A stretch of DNA of 64,000 bases from Bordetella genomosp. 2 (GCF_002261345.1 NZ_NEVT01000006.1:496001-560000), one strand, 5' to 3'. Shown: positions 44,376-53,979, counted from the stretch's first letter. Notes: generated by a model from the letters alone, not told the origin. Numbers and translations: made by a program.

Positions 44376-44573
44376 ATGAGCGACAACTTGCAAGACCGCG
44401 GACCGCGCGATCGGGCGCGCGTGAATATCGATGAAGAGTGGGAGCGCCGCTATTGGAGCGAACAGTTCGGCGTCACGCTGGAGCAATTGCAAGAGGCCGT
44501 CCATCAGGTCGGCCCTTCAGTGGAGGCGGTGCGGTCCTATCTGGCCACGCCGGCAACCGGCCGCACCACCTGA
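44376..44573 (+). CDS. DUF3606 protein
   Basis: 65 residues: RARVNIDEEWERRYWSEQFGVTLEQLQEAVHQVGPSVEAVRSYL matches the DUF3606 pattern, in which a short acidic start is followed by W-x-x-x-FG(V/C)xxxxLxxAVxxVG. Function unknown; often stress-related by context. A ribosome site (GGGAG) precedes the ATG. It is convergent with the alcohol dehydrogenase gene across a hairpin. Confidence 0.85.
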   Translation: MSDNLQDRGPRDRARVNIDEEWERRYWSEQFGVTLEQLQEAVHQVGPSVEAVRSYLATPATGRTT

Positions 44574-44603
44574 ACCGCCTTGCGCGGGCGCGCGCAAGGC
44601 GGT
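44574..44603. terminator. Bidirectional hairpin between DUF3606 gene and alcohol dehydrogenase
   Basis: ACCGCCTTGCGC (44574-44585) pairs fully with GCGCAAGGCGGT (44592-44603) around a six-base loop, starting at the base right after the DUF3606 stop and ending 10 bases before the end of the convergent gene. No T-tract on either side, but the 12-bp stem and position fit a shared terminator. Confidence 0.65.
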
Positions 44604-44613
44604 GCGCGCCTAG

Positions 44614-45711
44614 CTAGGGCTTGACGGCCACTTTCAGCACGTTGTCGCGCTGGTTGGCGAACAGCTCGTAGGCCGCGACGATGTCGTCGAGCGGGTACTC
44701 GTGCGTCACCAGCAGTTCGAGATTGACGCGGCCCGACTCGACCACGTTGAGCAGGCGCCGCATGCGCTCCTTGCCGCCCGGGCACAGCGCCGTGACGATC
44801 CGGTGGTCGCCCAGGCCGGCGGCGAACGCGTCGAGCGGGATGCGCAGGTCCTGCGAATACACGCCCAGGCTCGACAGCGTGCCGCCCGGCTTCAGGACAC
44901 GCAGGGCAGATTCGAATGTCGCCTGCGTGCCGAGCGCCTCGATGGCGGCGTCGGCGCCACGGCCGCGGGTCAGCGACATGACCTCCTCGACCACGTCGCA
45001 TTCCTTGAAGTTCAGGGCCACGTCGGCGCCCATCTTGCGGGCGATGTCGAGCCGGTGTTCGTTGCCGTCCACCACGATGATGGTGGTGGCGCCGGACAGG
45101 CGCGCGCCGGCCGTGGCGCACAAGCCGATGGGCCCCTGCGCGAACACCACCACGGTGTCGCCGATGCGGATGCCGGCATTCTCGGCGCCCTTGAAGCCGG
45201 TCGACATGATGTCGGGGCACATCAGCACCTGCTCGTCGCTCAGGCCGTCGGGAATCGGTGCGAGATTGGCCTGGGCGTCCGGCACCAGCACGTACTCGGC
45301 CTGGGTGCCGTCGATGATGTTGCCGAAGCGCCAGCCGGCGGTGGCCTTGTAGCCGTGGCACCCGCACAGGCCGCGCGGCACCAGGTAGCTGCCATCCTGC
45401 GAAGGCGCGCCATCCTGGGCGGCGTAGGAATTGAAGTTGGGGCAGATCGCGCCGGCGATGACCCGCTGCCCTTCTTCGTATCCCACCACCGCGCTGCCCA
45501 GTTTCTCGATGATGCCGACCGGCTCGTGGCCGACGGTCAGCCCGGCGGCGACCGGGTATTCGCCCTTGAGGATATGGATGTCGGTACCGCAGATCGTGGT
45601 GGTGGTGATGCGCACCAGCGCATCGTTGGGGCCCACGTCGGGAATCGGTTTGTCGGCAAGCTCGATGCGGCCCGGTTCGACGAATACGGCGGCTTTCATC
45701 ATGGCGGTCAT
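44614..45711 (-). CDS. Zinc-dependent NAD(P) alcohol dehydrogenase, formaldehyde-dehydrogenase-like
   Basis: 365 residues of the medium-chain dehydrogenase family. Catalytic zinc ligands are in TTICGTDIHILKGEYPVAAGLTVGHEPVG (Cys, His, Glu), and cofactor binding is by VVVFAQGPIGLCATAGARLSGAT followed by VVDGNEHR. The group resembles glutathione-independent formaldehyde dehydrogenases and related alcohol dehydrogenases. The start MTAMMKAAV is set by AAGGAG eight bases upstream. Substrate not determined. Confidence 0.9.
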   Translation of the reverse strand: MTAMMKAAVFVEPGRIELADKPIPDVGPNDALVRITTTTICGTDIHILKGEYPVAAGLTVGHEPVGIIEKLGSAVVGYEEGQRVIAGAICPNFNSYAAQDGAPSQDGSYLVPRGLCGCHGYKATAGWRFGNIIDGTQAEYVLVPDAQANLAPIPDGLSDEQVLMCPDIMSTGFKGAENAGIRIGDTVVVFAQGPIGLCATAGARLSGATTIIVVDGNEHRLDIARKMGADVALNFKECDVVEEVMSLTRGRGADAAIEALGTQATFESALRVLKPGGTLSSLGVYSQDLRIPLDAFAAGLGDHRIVTALCPGGKERMRRLLNVVESGRVNLELLVTHEYPLDDIVAAYELFANQRDNVLKVAVKP

Positions 45712-45858
45712 GGTCGATCTCCTTCGGTTCGGATTTCCATGAGACTCCGCCGCGACCGCCGCCACAAGTCGGTAGCGTCGCAAGAATGCAGACCGTTTGA
45801 TCCAGGCCAATGAATCGCCAAGCATCGGCCTGCACGAAGACGCCGCGTCTGTCGCCTG

Positions 45859-47031
45859 TCAGTCCGAATAGGAGCGCCGGGCGTGCACCTGGATGCGGGC
45901 CGGACCGGCGACCCGATACGTAATGTGTCCCCAGCGCACCACTCGCGCCCAGCCGGCCGCCGCGATCGCGCTCAGGTGGAACAGGTCCGGCACTGGCTGG
46001 CACACGCCCAGCGCCATTTGCACGAGGCGCACGGACCAGGGGTCGGCGAGGCCGAGCCGGCGCGCGAGCTCGCCCGTCCAGTACTGCTTGAGCCCGCCCA
46101 GCCCGGCCAGCAGGCATACCGCCAGGACCGCCATGCCATCGGCCAGGGCCAGCAACACGGCGGCCCCCCATCCGGCCATGCGCAGGCTCACGATGCCGAA
46201 CGCCAGCCCCCACAGGGCGGGACGATAGATGCGGCACATCTGGTACTGGCGGCGCACGAACGACCACGCCGGCCCCAGCCGCTGCTCATTGGGCGACGGC
46301 ACCAGCAGCGAAGCGCGCGTCCCCAGGCGCAGTTCCATTTCGACGGCCCGCCTGGCCAGCGCCAGGTCGTCGGACAGCGCATGCTGGAACAGCCCGTGCA
46401 GGTCCATGCGCCGCGCCGCCGCGGCGCTGATCGCGATGCTGCCGCCCCATGCCACGCGCGCGAAACCGGGACGCAGGCGCGGCAACAGGCTTACCGAGCG
46501 GTCCACCGCGGCGACCAGGTGAGCGCCCAGCCGCTGCCGCGCCACCCGCTGCCAGCGATGTCCGCTGACAATATCGAAACTGCCGGACGCGACCGGCGCC
46601 GCCAGCATGCCCAGCCACTGCGGTCCCGGCTGAATGTCGGCATCCATGAGCACGATGACGTCGGTCTCCGGACCGATGCGTTCAAGCGCCGCCTGCTGGT
46701 TGCGGCACTTCTGCGCCTGGGCCAGCGCGTGGCCCGCCACGACCAGCTCGACCGGAAACCGCGCGTGCCCGGCCGCCGCCACGGCGCGTGGGAATGCCGG
46801 ATCGGATTCGGATTCGACACTGATGAACAGGCGGCCAGGCTGCACCGCCTGGGCGTTCAACGCCTCGATCAGCTCGTCGAGGCGCGCGGCGCTGCCCGTG
46901 ACGGGCAGGACGATCGATATCGACGCATTCGCGGCCGTTTTCACTCTGCGCAGCCGCACGAGCCGCATCAGGATGATGGACAGCGATATCGCGTTAATAC
47001 CGCACGCAACAATCCAGAGAAAATGCGCCAC
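45859..47031 (-). CDS. Family-2/GT21-like glycosyltransferase, membrane-bound
   Basis: 390 residues. An N-terminal membrane helix (about 3-22) precedes a GT-A domain with SISIVLPVTGSAARL, IVLMDADIQPGPQWLG (metal-binding D-x-D-like) and WGGSIAISAAAARR...HALSDDLALARRAVE (acceptor Asp). Two to three C-terminal membrane segments follow (about 275-315 and 355-375). The layout is that of ceramide-glucosyltransferase/HpnI-type enzymes, but the RxxRW-like motif reads RRQYQM. The start is GTG at 47031. Acceptor unknown. Confidence 0.8.
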   Translation of the reverse strand: MAHFLWIVACGINAISLSIILMRLVRLRRVKTAANASISIVLPVTGSAARLDELIEALNAQAVQPGRLFISVESESDPAFPRAVAAAGHARFPVELVVAGHALAQAQKCRNQQAALERIGPETDVIVLMDADIQPGPQWLGMLAAPVASGSFDIVSGHRWQRVARQRLGAHLVAAVDRSVSLLPRLRPGFARVAWGGSIAISAAAARRMDLHGLFQHALSDDLALARRAVEMELRLGTRASLLVPSPNEQRLGPAWSFVRRQYQMCRIYRPALWGLAFGIVSLRMAGWGAAVLLALADGMAVLAVCLLAGLGGLKQYWTGELARRLGLADPWSVRLVQMALGVCQPVPDLFHLSAIAAAGWARVVRWGHITYRVAGPARIQVHARRSYSD

Positions 47032-47092
47032 GAAGTGACTTATTGTAAGTATTATCGACGCGCGAGTTTACTCCAATCCCGGGCCAATGAGA

Positions 47093-47126
47093 AAGGCCGT
47101 TAGTGATTGCTATCACTAACGGCCTT
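47093..47126 (-). terminator. Rho-independent terminator of tRNA-Pro
   Basis: AAGGCCGTTAGTGAT (47093-47107) and ATCACTAACGGCCTT (47112-47126) form a perfect 15-bp stem with a 4-base loop. On the minus strand it begins 8 bases after the tRNA 3' end and is followed by TTTCTCATT. Confidence 0.9.
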
Positions 47127-47134
47127 GATACTGC

Positions 47135-47213
<79 letters not shown>

Positions 47214-47236
47214 AGAAAAAGAGTATATCAGAACAG

Positions 47237-47266
47237 AAAAAAACCTGCACGGCGCGCGCAGGTTTT
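47237..47266 (-). terminator. Rho-independent terminator of the rplT-pheST-ihfA-merR operon
   Basis: AAAACCTGC (47240-47248) pairs with GCAGGTTTT (47258-47266); on the minus strand the stem is followed by seven T (A at 47237-47243). It lies 13 bases after the merR stop and before the tRNA, so the tRNA must have its own promoter or depend on read-through. Confidence 0.9.
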
Positions 47267-47278
47267 CGATGGCAAATT

Positions 47279-47689
47279 TCAGTGCGAGGCGTTGCCGGCG
47301 GCCGGTTGTTCGCCCAGGGCTTCGGCCAGCATGGCCGACACATTGCCGAGCTCGGTGCGCAGCGCCTGGATCTCGGCGGCGCTCAGGCGCACGGCGGCGT
47401 CCTGGTCGTGCGGCGTGTCGCGCGCATCGCCCAGCCGATTGCGGGCGCCGCTGATGGTGAAGCCTTGCTCGTACAGCAGCGAACGGATGCGGCGGATCAG
47501 CAGGACTTCATGATGCTGGTAGTAGCGGCGGTTGCCGCGCCGCTTCACCGGCTTGAGTTGCGTGAATTCTTGTTCCCAGTAGCGCAGCACGTGCGGCTTG
47601 ACGCCGCAGAGGTCGCTGACTTCGCCAATAGTGAAATAGCGTTTGGCGGGAATGGGCGGAAGCGCAACAGTGGAGTCGGGACGGGTCAT
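47279..47689 (-). CDS. MerR-family regulator, last gene of the pheST-ihfA cluster
   Basis: 136 residues: the MerR winged [43 protein letters not shown] at residues 17-57, then a short helical dimerisation part without metal-binding cysteines, so ligand sensing is not evident. This MerR is commonly encoded after ihfA in Burkholderiales. It begins 57 bases past ihfA and is followed by a strong terminator. Target unknown. Confidence 0.92.
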   Translation of the reverse strand: MTRPDSTVALPPIPAKRYFTIGEVSDLCGVKPHVLRYWEQEFTQLKPVKRRGNRRYYQHHEVLLIRRIRSLLYEQGFTISGARNRLGDARDTPHDQDAAVRLSAAEIQALRTELGNVSAMLAEALGEQPAAGNASH

Positions 47690-47746
47690 GGAAGGATTTT
47701 ATGCCGTGGTGCGTCGTGAGCCGATAACAATTGCCGACAAAGCGTA

Positions 47747-48076
47747 TCACTCCCCGCCGTCGGGCGCACCTGCCGGCTCGGCCTGCTCGACCACGCTCTT
47801 GAGCTTCTGGCTGGCATGGAAGGTGACGACACGGCGCGCGGCGATGGGGATGGTCTCGCCCGTCTTGGGGTTGCGTCCGGGACGCGGCGGCTTGTTGCGC
47901 ACCTGGAAATTGCCGAAACCCGACAGCTTCACCGAGTCGCCGCGCGCCAAGGCGTCGCGGATTTCCTCGAAGAACGTGTCGACGATGTCCTTGGCTTCGC
48001 GCTTGTTCAGCCCTACGCGTTCGAACAGCAGTTCGGCGAGTTCGGCCTTGGTCAGGGTACGCGGCTCGGCAAGCAT
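47747..48076 (-). CDS. ihfA: Integration host factor alpha subunit
   Basis: 109 residues, DNA-bending protein of the IHF/HU family. [36 protein letters not shown] forms the dimer body, and [40 protein letters not shown] includes the DNA-intercalating Pro arm (GRNPKTGE). The start [10 protein letters not shown] has AAGGGGA seven bases upstream; a GTG/ATG 18 bases earlier (48094) lacks one. It follows pheT by 14 bases. Confidence 0.95.
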   Translation of the reverse strand: MLAEPRTLTKAELAELLFERVGLNKREAKDIVDTFFEEIRDALARGDSVKLSGFGNFQVRNKPPRPGRNPKTGETIPIAARRVVTFHASQKLKSVVEQAEPAGAPDGGE

Positions 48077-48090
48077 GGAAGTCCCCTTGT

Positions 48091-50511
48091 TCATGTGCGC
48101 TGGCGCGCGCCATGGGCGGTCGCCAGCGCCTGGTTGATGCGGGCCAGGCAATCGGCCACGCGGGCTTCGTCCAGCGTGACTTCAGTGTCCTGTAGCCAGA
48201 AGCGGAAGGCAAGGCTTTTCTCGGCGGCCGGCGCCTGGCTGTCCCGCGATTTCTCGCGCCACACGTCGAACAGGCGTACATCCTGTACCACCGCCAGTTG
48301 CGGATCGGCCGCCACCGTGGCGGCCACCGTGTCCAGCATGGCCTGGGCGCTGACGCGCAGGTCGACCCATAGCGCCAGGTCGCGCACCACCATGGGCTGG
48401 CGCGACAAGTCGCGCACTTGCGGCAGGCGCCCCTGCGACAGCGCATCGACATCCAGCTCGAACACTACCGGCGCGTGCGGCAGCTCGGCCTGCAGGGCCC
48501 AGCGCGGATGCAGCTCGCCGAGCCAGCCCACCGGCTTGCCGTCCAGGTCGATGCGAGCGCTGCGGCCCGGGTGCAGTGCGGGGTGGACGGCGGGCTCGAA
48601 GCGCAGCTGGCCGGCGCGCGCGCCGAACAGCGCCATCACGTCCATCTTGACGTCGTAGAAATCGACGTGCCGGGTGGGCGTGCCCCACTGCTCTTCCAGC
48701 GCCGGCCCCCAGGCCGCGCCGGCCAGCCGCAGCGGCTGGCGCACGCCGGCCACCTCGAGGGGGCCGTCGGTATGATCGCCGTCGCGCAGGAACACGCGCC
48801 CCAGTTCGAACACTCGCACGCGCGTCTGCTTGCGGTTGGCGTTGTAGCGGATGTTCGCCACCAGGCCGGCGATGAGGCTGGAACGCATCACCGACAAATG
48901 GCTGGCAATCGGGTTGAGCAAGCGCACCGGATTGTCGTTGGCGGCGTAGTCGCGCTCCCAGTCGGCTTCCACGAAGCTGTAGTTGACCACTTCCTGGTAG
49001 TCCTGCGCCGCGGCCAGCCGGCGCAGCAGATGCGGGCCGCGCCGCTGCTCGGGCTGCGAGAACATCTTGGCCGGCGCCATCGGCGGCACGTCGGGCAGGC
49101 GCTCGAAGCCGTAGATGCGGGCCACTTCCTCGATGAGGTCTTCCTCGAGCGTCAGGTCGAAACGGTACGACGGCGGCTCCACGATGAAGTCGTCGCCCTG
49201 CACCTGGTGGGGCAGCCCCAGGCGGGTGAAGATTTGCGCCACTTCGGTCTGCGGCACGGGCACGCCCAGCACGCGATGGCAACGCGACAGGCGCATGCGC
49301 ACCGGCTCGCGGCTCGGCAGCCTGGCGACCTGGTCGTCCAGCGGGCCGGCCTGGCCGCCGCAGATGTCGAGGATCAGGCGCGTGATGAACTCGAGGTGTT
49401 CCGGAATGCTGGCGTAGTCGACGCCCCGCTCGAAGCGATGGCTGGCCTCGGAGCTGAACTTGTAGCGGCGCGCGCGCCCGGCGATGGCTTCCGGCCACCA
49501 GAAGGCGGCCTCGACGTAGATGTTGGAGGTGTTCAGGGTGACGGCCGTGGCTTCGCCGCCCATGATGCCCGCCAGGCTCTCGACCTGGTCGCCGGCGACC
49601 ACCACGCCGACCTTGGGGTTGAGCTCGACCGTCTGGCCGTTGAGCAGTTCGAGGGTTTCGCCTTCGCGGGCCCAGCGCACTTCGATGTCGCCGCGGATCT
49701 TGTCCAGGTCGAACACGTGCGACGGGCGGCCCAGTTCGAGCATGACGTAGTTGGAGATATCGACCAGCGCCGACACCGAGCGCTGCCCTGCCCGTTCGAG
49801 CCGGGTTTTCATCCAGACGGGCGTGGCGGCGCGCGCGTTCACGCCGCGGATGACGCGGCCGGCGAAGCGGCCGCAGAGGTCGGGCGCCTGGATGGACACC
49901 GGCAGGCGGTCCGCCAGCGTGACCGGCACCGCGGCGGCGCTGGGCGCCGACAACGGCGCGCCGGTCAGGGCGGCGACTTCGCGCGCCACGCCGAGGATCG
50001 ACAGGCAGTCGGCGCGATTGGGCGTCAGCTTCAGGGTGAACAGCGTGTCGTCGAGATCGAGCGCCTCGCGCAGCGACTGGCCGGGCGCGAGTTCGGCGGG
50101 CAGCTCGAGCAGGCCGGCGTGGTCCTGCGACAGGCCCAGCTCGCGCGCCGAGCACAGCATGCCGGCCGACTGCACGCCGCGCATCTTGGCCACGCCGATC
50201 TTGATGCCGCCGGGCAGCTCGGCGCCCACCCGGGCCAGCGGCACGGTCAGCCCGGCGGCCGCATTGGGGGCGCCGCAGACGATCTGCAGCAGCTCGCCGG
50301 AGCCGTCGTCGACCTGGCAGACGCGCAGCTTGTCGGCGTCGGGATGCGGGGCGATGGCGACGATGCGGGCCACCACCACGCCGGTGAAGGGCGGCGCGGC
50401 GGGCGCCGTTTCTTCGACTTCCAGGCCGGCCATGGTGAGCCGGTGCGCCAGTTCATCGGTTGCGATCGCGGGGTTGACCAGGGCGCGCAGCCAGGATTCG
50501 GGAAATTGCAT
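48091..50511 (-). CDS. pheT: Phenylalanyl-tRNA synthetase beta subunit
   Basis: 806 residues, the usual size. Domain order: N-terminal tRNA-binding OB domain ([29 protein letters not shown]), B3/B4 editing region (about 210-400), B5 (about 410-480) and the C-terminal anticodon-binding FDX-ACB fold (about 710-806). It forms an alpha2-beta2 enzyme with PheS, encoded 13 bases upstream. It charges tRNA-Phe and edits Tyr-tRNA-Phe. Confidence 0.97.
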   Translation of the reverse strand: MQFPESWLRALVNPAIATDELAHRLTMAGLEVEETAPAAPPFTGVVVARIVAIAPHPDADKLRVCQVDDGSGELLQIVCGAPNAAAGLTVPLARVGAELPGGIKIGVAKMRGVQSAGMLCSARELGLSQDHAGLLELPAELAPGQSLREALDLDDTLFTLKLTPNRADCLSILGVAREVAALTGAPLSAPSAAAVPVTLADRLPVSIQAPDLCGRFAGRVIRGVNARAATPVWMKTRLERAGQRSVSALVDISNYVMLELGRPSHVFDLDKIRGDIEVRWAREGETLELLNGQTVELNPKVGVVVAGDQVESLAGIMGGEATAVTLNTSNIYVEAAFWWPEAIAGRARRYKFSSEASHRFERGVDYASIPEHLEFITRLILDICGGQAGPLDDQVARLPSREPVRMRLSRCHRVLGVPVPQTEVAQIFTRLGLPHQVQGDDFIVEPPSYRFDLTLEEDLIEEVARIYGFERLPDVPPMAPAKMFSQPEQRRGPHLLRRLAAAQDYQEVVNYSFVEADWERDYAANDNPVRLLNPIASHLSVMRSSLIAGLVANIRYNANRKQTRVRVFELGRVFLRDGDHTDGPLEVAGVRQPLRLAGAAWGPALEEQWGTPTRHVDFYDVKMDVMALFGARAGQLRFEPAVHPALHPGRSARIDLDGKPVGWLGELHPRWALQAELPHAPVVFELDVDALSQGRLPQVRDLSRQPMVVRDLALWVDLRVSAQAMLDTVAATVAADPQLAVVQDVRLFDVWREKSRDSQAPAAEKSLAFRFWLQDTEVTLDEARVADCLARINQALATAHGARQRT

Positions 50512-50524
50512 GATCAGCCGTGGG

Positions 50525-51547
50525 TTATTCGTTGAACTGGCGCAGGAAGCGCAGATCGCCTTCGTAGAACTGGCGCAGGTCGTTGACGCCGTAGCGCAGC
50601 ATGGTCAGGCGCTCGAGGCCGGAGCCGAACGCGAAGCCGATGTAGCGCTCGGGGTCGAGCCCGAAATTGCGCACGACTTGCGGATGCACCTGGCCGGAGC
50701 CGGAGATCTCGAGCCAGCGGCCGCGATTGGGGCCGGAGGTGAACATCATGTCGATCTCGGCCGACGGCTCGGTGAACGGGAAGAACGACGGGCGGAACCG
50801 CACGACCAGGTCGTCGCTTTCGAAGAAGCGGCGCAGGAAGTCGGTGTAGACCCCTTTGAGATCGGCAAAGGAGATGTCCTCGGCGATCCAGAGCCCTTCG
50901 ACCTGGTGGAACATGGGCGAATGGGTGGCGTCGCTGTCGACGCGATAGGTGCGGCCCGGCGCGATGACCTTGATGGGCGGCTGGTGCATGCGCGCATAGC
51001 GCACCTGCATGGGGCTGGTATGGGTACGCAGCAGCAGCGGCAGGCCGTCGCCGTCCTGCAGGTCGACGTAGAAGGTGTCCTGCATGGAGCGCGCCGGGTG
51101 GTCCAGCGGGTTGTTCAGCGCGGTGAAGTTGGTCCAGTCGTCTTCGATCTCGGGGCCGTCGGCCACGTCGAAGCCGATGGAGCGGAAAATCTCCTCGACC
51201 CGTTCCCAGCTGCGGGCGATGGGATGGATGCCGCCCATGGCCCGGCCACGGCCGGGCAAGGTGACGTCGATGGTCTCGGCGGCCAGGCGCGCGTCGAGCT
51301 CGGCCTGCGCCAGCTGCGCGCGGCGCTCGTTGAGCAGGGCCTCGATGCGCTGCTTGGCCTGGTTGATGCGGCCGCCCAGCTCGCGCTTCTGCTCGGGGTC
51401 GAGCTTGCTCAGGCTCTTGAGCAGCATGGTGAGCGCGCCTTCCTTGCCCAGGAAACGCGCCTTGGCGTTCTCCAGGGCCGTGACGTCGCGCGCCGCGGCG
51501 AATCGTTCTTGGGCCTGGGAAACCAGGTCGTCAGCCAGTAGAGTCAT
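50525..51547 (-). CDS. pheS: Phenylalanyl-tRNA synthetase alpha subunit
   Basis: 340 residues, class II synthetase catalytic subunit. N-terminal coiled coil (about 1-90) binds tRNA; motif 2 is [14 protein letters not shown] and motif 3 is [19 protein letters not shown]. The start MTLLADDLV is used. A double hairpin lies between rplT and this gene, which may adjust its expression relative to the ribosomal genes. Confidence 0.97.
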   Translation of the reverse strand: MTLLADDLVSQAQERFAAARDVTALENAKARFLGKEGALTMLLKSLSKLDPEQKRELGGRINQAKQRIEALLNERRAQLAQAELDARLAAETIDVTLPGRGRAMGGIHPIARSWERVEEIFRSIGFDVADGPEIEDDWTNFTALNNPLDHPARSMQDTFYVDLQDGDGLPLLLRTHTSPMQVRYARMHQPPIKVIAPGRTYRVDSDATHSPMFHQVEGLWIAEDISFADLKGVYTDFLRRFFESDDLVVRFRPSFFPFTEPSAEIDMMFTSGPNRGRWLEISGSGQVHPQVVRNFGLDPERYIGFAFGSGLERLTMLRYGVNDLRQFYEGDLRFLRQFNE

Positions 51548-51610
51548 GGAATCACAGCCTAAAAACAATGCCCTCGCGCTGCGCCTGCGGCCTGCGGCCC
51601 CGGCGGGCTG

Positions 51611-51662
51611 TTTTGCCTTGGGGCGGCGGCAAAACGCAAACGGGGCCGACAGCCCCGTTTGC
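51611..51662 (-). terminator. Double hairpin between rplT and pheS (attenuator or partial terminator)
   Basis: On the minus strand GCAAACGGGGC and GCCCCGTTTGC (51636-51662) form an 11-bp stem followed by GTTTTG. A second stem, TTTTGCC/GGCAAAA (51611-51634), comes directly after. Together they look like a leaky terminator or processing site between two parts of the operon. No Phe-rich leader peptide is visible, so classical Phe attenuation cannot be claimed. Confidence 0.65.
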
Positions 51663-51690
51663 AGCGATACGCGATACGATCAGCGCGCGG

Positions 51691-52050
51691 TCAGGCGGAC
51701 AGGGCTGCCTTGGCCTGCTGCACAATGGCGGCAAAGCCGGCCTTGTCGCGCACGGCCAGGTCGGCCAGAACCTTGCGGTCGAGATCGATCGAGGCCTTCT
51801 TCAGGCCGGCGATGAACACGCTGTAGCTCATGCCCTGCTCGCGCACGGCGGCGTTGATGCGGGTGATCCACAGGGCGCGGAAGGTGCGCTTCTTGTTGCG
51901 GCGGTCGCGGTAGGCGTATTGCCCGGCGCGCATGACCGCCTGCTTGGCGATGCGGAATACGTTGCCGCGGCGGCCACGGTAACCCTTGGCGGCGGCGATG
52001 ACTTTTTTATGACGGGCGCGGGCGGTAACGCCGCGTTTGACGCGAGGCAT
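51691..52050 (-). CDS. rplT: Ribosomal protein L20
   Basis: 119 residues, highly basic: [68 protein letters not shown] is the universally conserved L20 sequence. L20 binds 23S rRNA early in assembly and represses its own operon in other bacteria. It follows rpmI by 15 bases. Confidence 0.98.
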   Translation of the reverse strand: MPRVKRGVTARARHKKVIAAAKGYRGRRGNVFRIAKQAVMRAGQYAYRDRRNKKRTFRALWITRINAAVREQGMSYSVFIAGLKKASIDLDRKVLADLAVRDKAGFAAIVQQAKAALSA

Positions 52051-52065
52051 AGTGGATCTCCGTTA

Positions 52066-52263
52066 TCAAGCGAAAGGCATCATGGCTTTCACGGAAGCCA
52101 CGTTGGTTTCATGGACCGCCGCCGAACCGCGCAGCTGGCGCTTGTTCTTGGTGGTCTTCTTGGTCAGGATGTGGCGCTTGAAGGCCTGGCCACGCTTGAT
52201 GGATCCGCTGCCGCGAACCTGAAAGCGCTTGGACGCGCTTTTCTTGGTTTTCATCTTGGGCAT
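52066..52263 (-). CDS. rpmI: Ribosomal protein L35
   Basis: 65 residues: [46 protein letters not shown], the standard L35. It is the first gene of the rpmI-rplT-pheS-pheT-ihfA-merR run. infC, normally directly before rpmI, is not here: the next gene upstream is comM, and a strong promoter lies in the gap. Confidence 0.98.
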   Translation of the reverse strand: MPKMKTKKSASKRFQVRGSGSIKRGQAFKRHILTKKTTKNKRQLRGSAAVHETNVASVKAMMPFA

Positions 52264-52313
52264 GATGATTCCTAAGTTTGTTGATTACATGGACACAGGT
52301 GCTTGGGTTCCGG

Positions 52314-52335
52314 CCGCTTGCATGGCTGCAAGCGG
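52314..52335 (-). promoter_or_regulatory. Leader hairpin upstream of rpmI
   Basis: CCGCTTGCA and TGCAAGCGG form a perfect 9-bp stem with a 4-base loop in the leader of the rpmI-rplT mRNA, about 50 bases before the start. It could take part in L20 autoregulation, as leaders of this operon do elsewhere; the resemblance to a specific known L20 leader was not tested. Confidence 0.5.
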
Positions 52336-52412
52336 CGGGCCAAGGCTTGCCGGACCTGGGGCCACTTCTTTTTTCCCCGGTAAGCCAGCTGGCTGATCGG
52401 GAAAAGCCCTTG

Positions 52413-52442
52413 ATTATATGGTGATTTCGGGTTTTTTGTCGA
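52413..52442 (-). promoter_or_regulatory. Promoter of the rpmI operon
   Basis: On the minus strand TATAAT (52413-52418) matches the -10 consensus exactly, with TCGACA as -35 (52437-52442) and 18 bases between. It would give a leader of about 140 bases before rpmI. This fits rpmI being the first gene of the transcript in the absence of infC. Confidence 0.7.
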
Positions 52443-52461
52443 ATCGCCCGGGCCGCCCGGG

Positions 52462-53979
52462 TCAGCGCAGGGTACAGCGGTATTGCAGCGCCTCGGCCAC
52501 ATGGTGCGCCTGTATGCTGTCCTGGCCGTCCAGGTCGGCCACGGTGCGCGCCACCCGCAGGGCCCGGTGCGTCGCGCGGGCCGAACCGTGCAGGCGCTGC
52601 ATGGCCTGCTGCAGCAGCTTGCGCCCGTCCGGCTCCAGGGGGCAGCCGGCGTCGATGGCGCGCCCCTGCAGCATGGCGTTGGGCGCGCCCTGCCGCCGCT
52701 GCTGGCGCTCCCGGCACTGCGCGACCCGCTCGCGCACGGCCGCCGACGACTCTCCCGGCGCGGCGTCCAGCCAGTCGGCCGGCGCGGCGGGCAGCTCGAT
52801 GAGCAGGTCGAGCCGGTCCAGCAGCGGCCCGGACAGCTTGCCCGTATAGCGCGCCACCTGGTCGGGCGTACAGTGGCACGGCCGGCTCGGATGGCCGCGC
52901 CAGCCGCACGGACAGGGGTTCATGGCCGCCACCAGCTGGAAACGCGCCGGATACTGCACCGCATGACGCGCCCGGACGATGTCCACCCTGCCCGTTTCCA
53001 GCGGTTCGCGCAGGGATTCCAGCGCGCGGCGGTCGAATTCCGGCAGCTCGTCCAGGAACAGTACGCCATGGTGCGCCAGGCTGATTTCACCGGGACGGGG
53101 CCGCGCGCCGCCGCCGATCAGGGCCGCCGCCGAAGCGCCGTGGTGCGGCGCGCGGAACGGCGGCTGGCCCTGCAGCGCCGCGACGCCGCCGGCCAGGCCG
53201 GCGATGGCCGCCACCTCCAGCGCCTGCTCGCGCGACAGGGGCGGCAGCAGGCCCGGCAGCCGCCGGGCGAGCATGCTCTTGCCGGCGCCGGGCGGGCCGA
53301 CCATCAGCAGGCTGTGCCCGCCCGCGGCGGCGACCTCCAGGGCGCGGCGGGCCATGGCCTGGCCGCGCACGTCGGACAGGCACGGCGGCGCCGCCGCCGC
53401 CTGCCACGGCGCCGGCCCAGCCTCGGGCAGCGGCGTGCCGCCCGCCAGGTGCCCGGCGACCTCGGCCAGCGTGCCGGCCGCCAGCACGCGCAACCCCGGC
53501 ACCCAGGCGGCCACCGCGGCGCTCGCCCCCGGCAGCACCAGCGTGGCGCCGGGCTGCTCGCGCGCGACCGCCAGCGCCAGTGCCAATGGCGCACCCACCG
53601 GCACCAGCGCGCCGGTCAGGGACAGCTCGCCGGCCAGCACCAGCGCCTGCAGGCCATCCGGCGCCGAGCCGCCGGCCGGGCCGGGCGTGGCGATCTGGCC
53701 GCTGGCCAATAGGACGCCCAGCGCGATGGGCAGGTCGAAACGGGCCGAGGCCTTGGGCAAGTCGGCCGGCGACAGATTGACGGTGATGCGCCCGGCGGGA
53801 AACTCGAAGCCGCTATTGAGAATGGCCGCGCGCACCCGCTCGCGGCTTTCGCGCACTTCGGTATCGGGCAGCCCGACGACATTGAAGGCCGGCAGCCCCG
53901 AGCCGAGGTGGGTTTCGACGCGCACGGCGGGCGCATCCATGCCGGACAGCGCCCGGCTGGCAAGTACGGCGAGAGTCAT
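52462..53979 (-). CDS. comM: YifB/ComM-family Mg-chelatase-like AAA ATPase
   Basis: 505 residues: N-terminal Lon-like domain (DAPAVRVETHLGSGLPAFNVVGLPDTEVRESRERVRAAI), central AAA domain with Walker A GPPGAGKSMLARRLPGLLPPL and Walker B FLDELPEF, and a C-terminal helical domain. ComM promotes branch migration during natural transformation in other bacteria. A CxC-type cluster (CPCGWRGHPSRPCHC) is present as in the family. It stands alone, with ubiK upstream. Confidence 0.93.
   Translation of the reverse strand: MTLAVLASRALSGMDAPAVRVETHLGSGLPAFNVVGLPDTEVRESRERVRAAILNSGFEFPAGRITVNLSPADLPKASARFDLPIALGVLLASGQIATPGPAGGSAPDGLQALVLAGELSLTGALVPVGAPLALALAVAREQPGATLVLPGASAAVAAWVPGLRVLAAGTLAEVAGHLAGGTPLPEAGPAPWQAAAAPPCLSDVRGQAMARRALEVAAAGGHSLLMVGPPGAGKSMLARRLPGLLPPLSREQALEVAAIAGLAGGVAALQGQPPFRAPHHGASAAALIGGGARPRPGEISLAHHGVLFLDELPEFDRRALESLREPLETGRVDIVRARHAVQYPARFQLVAAMNPCPCGWRGHPSRPCHCTPDQVARYTGKLSGPLLDRLDLLIELPAAPADWLDAAPGESSAAVRERVAQCRERQQRRQGAPNAMLQGRAIDAGCPLEPDGRKLLQQAMQRLHGSARATHRALRVARTVADLDGQDSIQAHHVAEALQYRCTLR

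Noticed and set aside
48418-50535. 705-codon open frame antisense to pheT
   Set aside because: Shadow of pheT; no domain, His/Gln/Gly-rich, and pheT is unambiguous.
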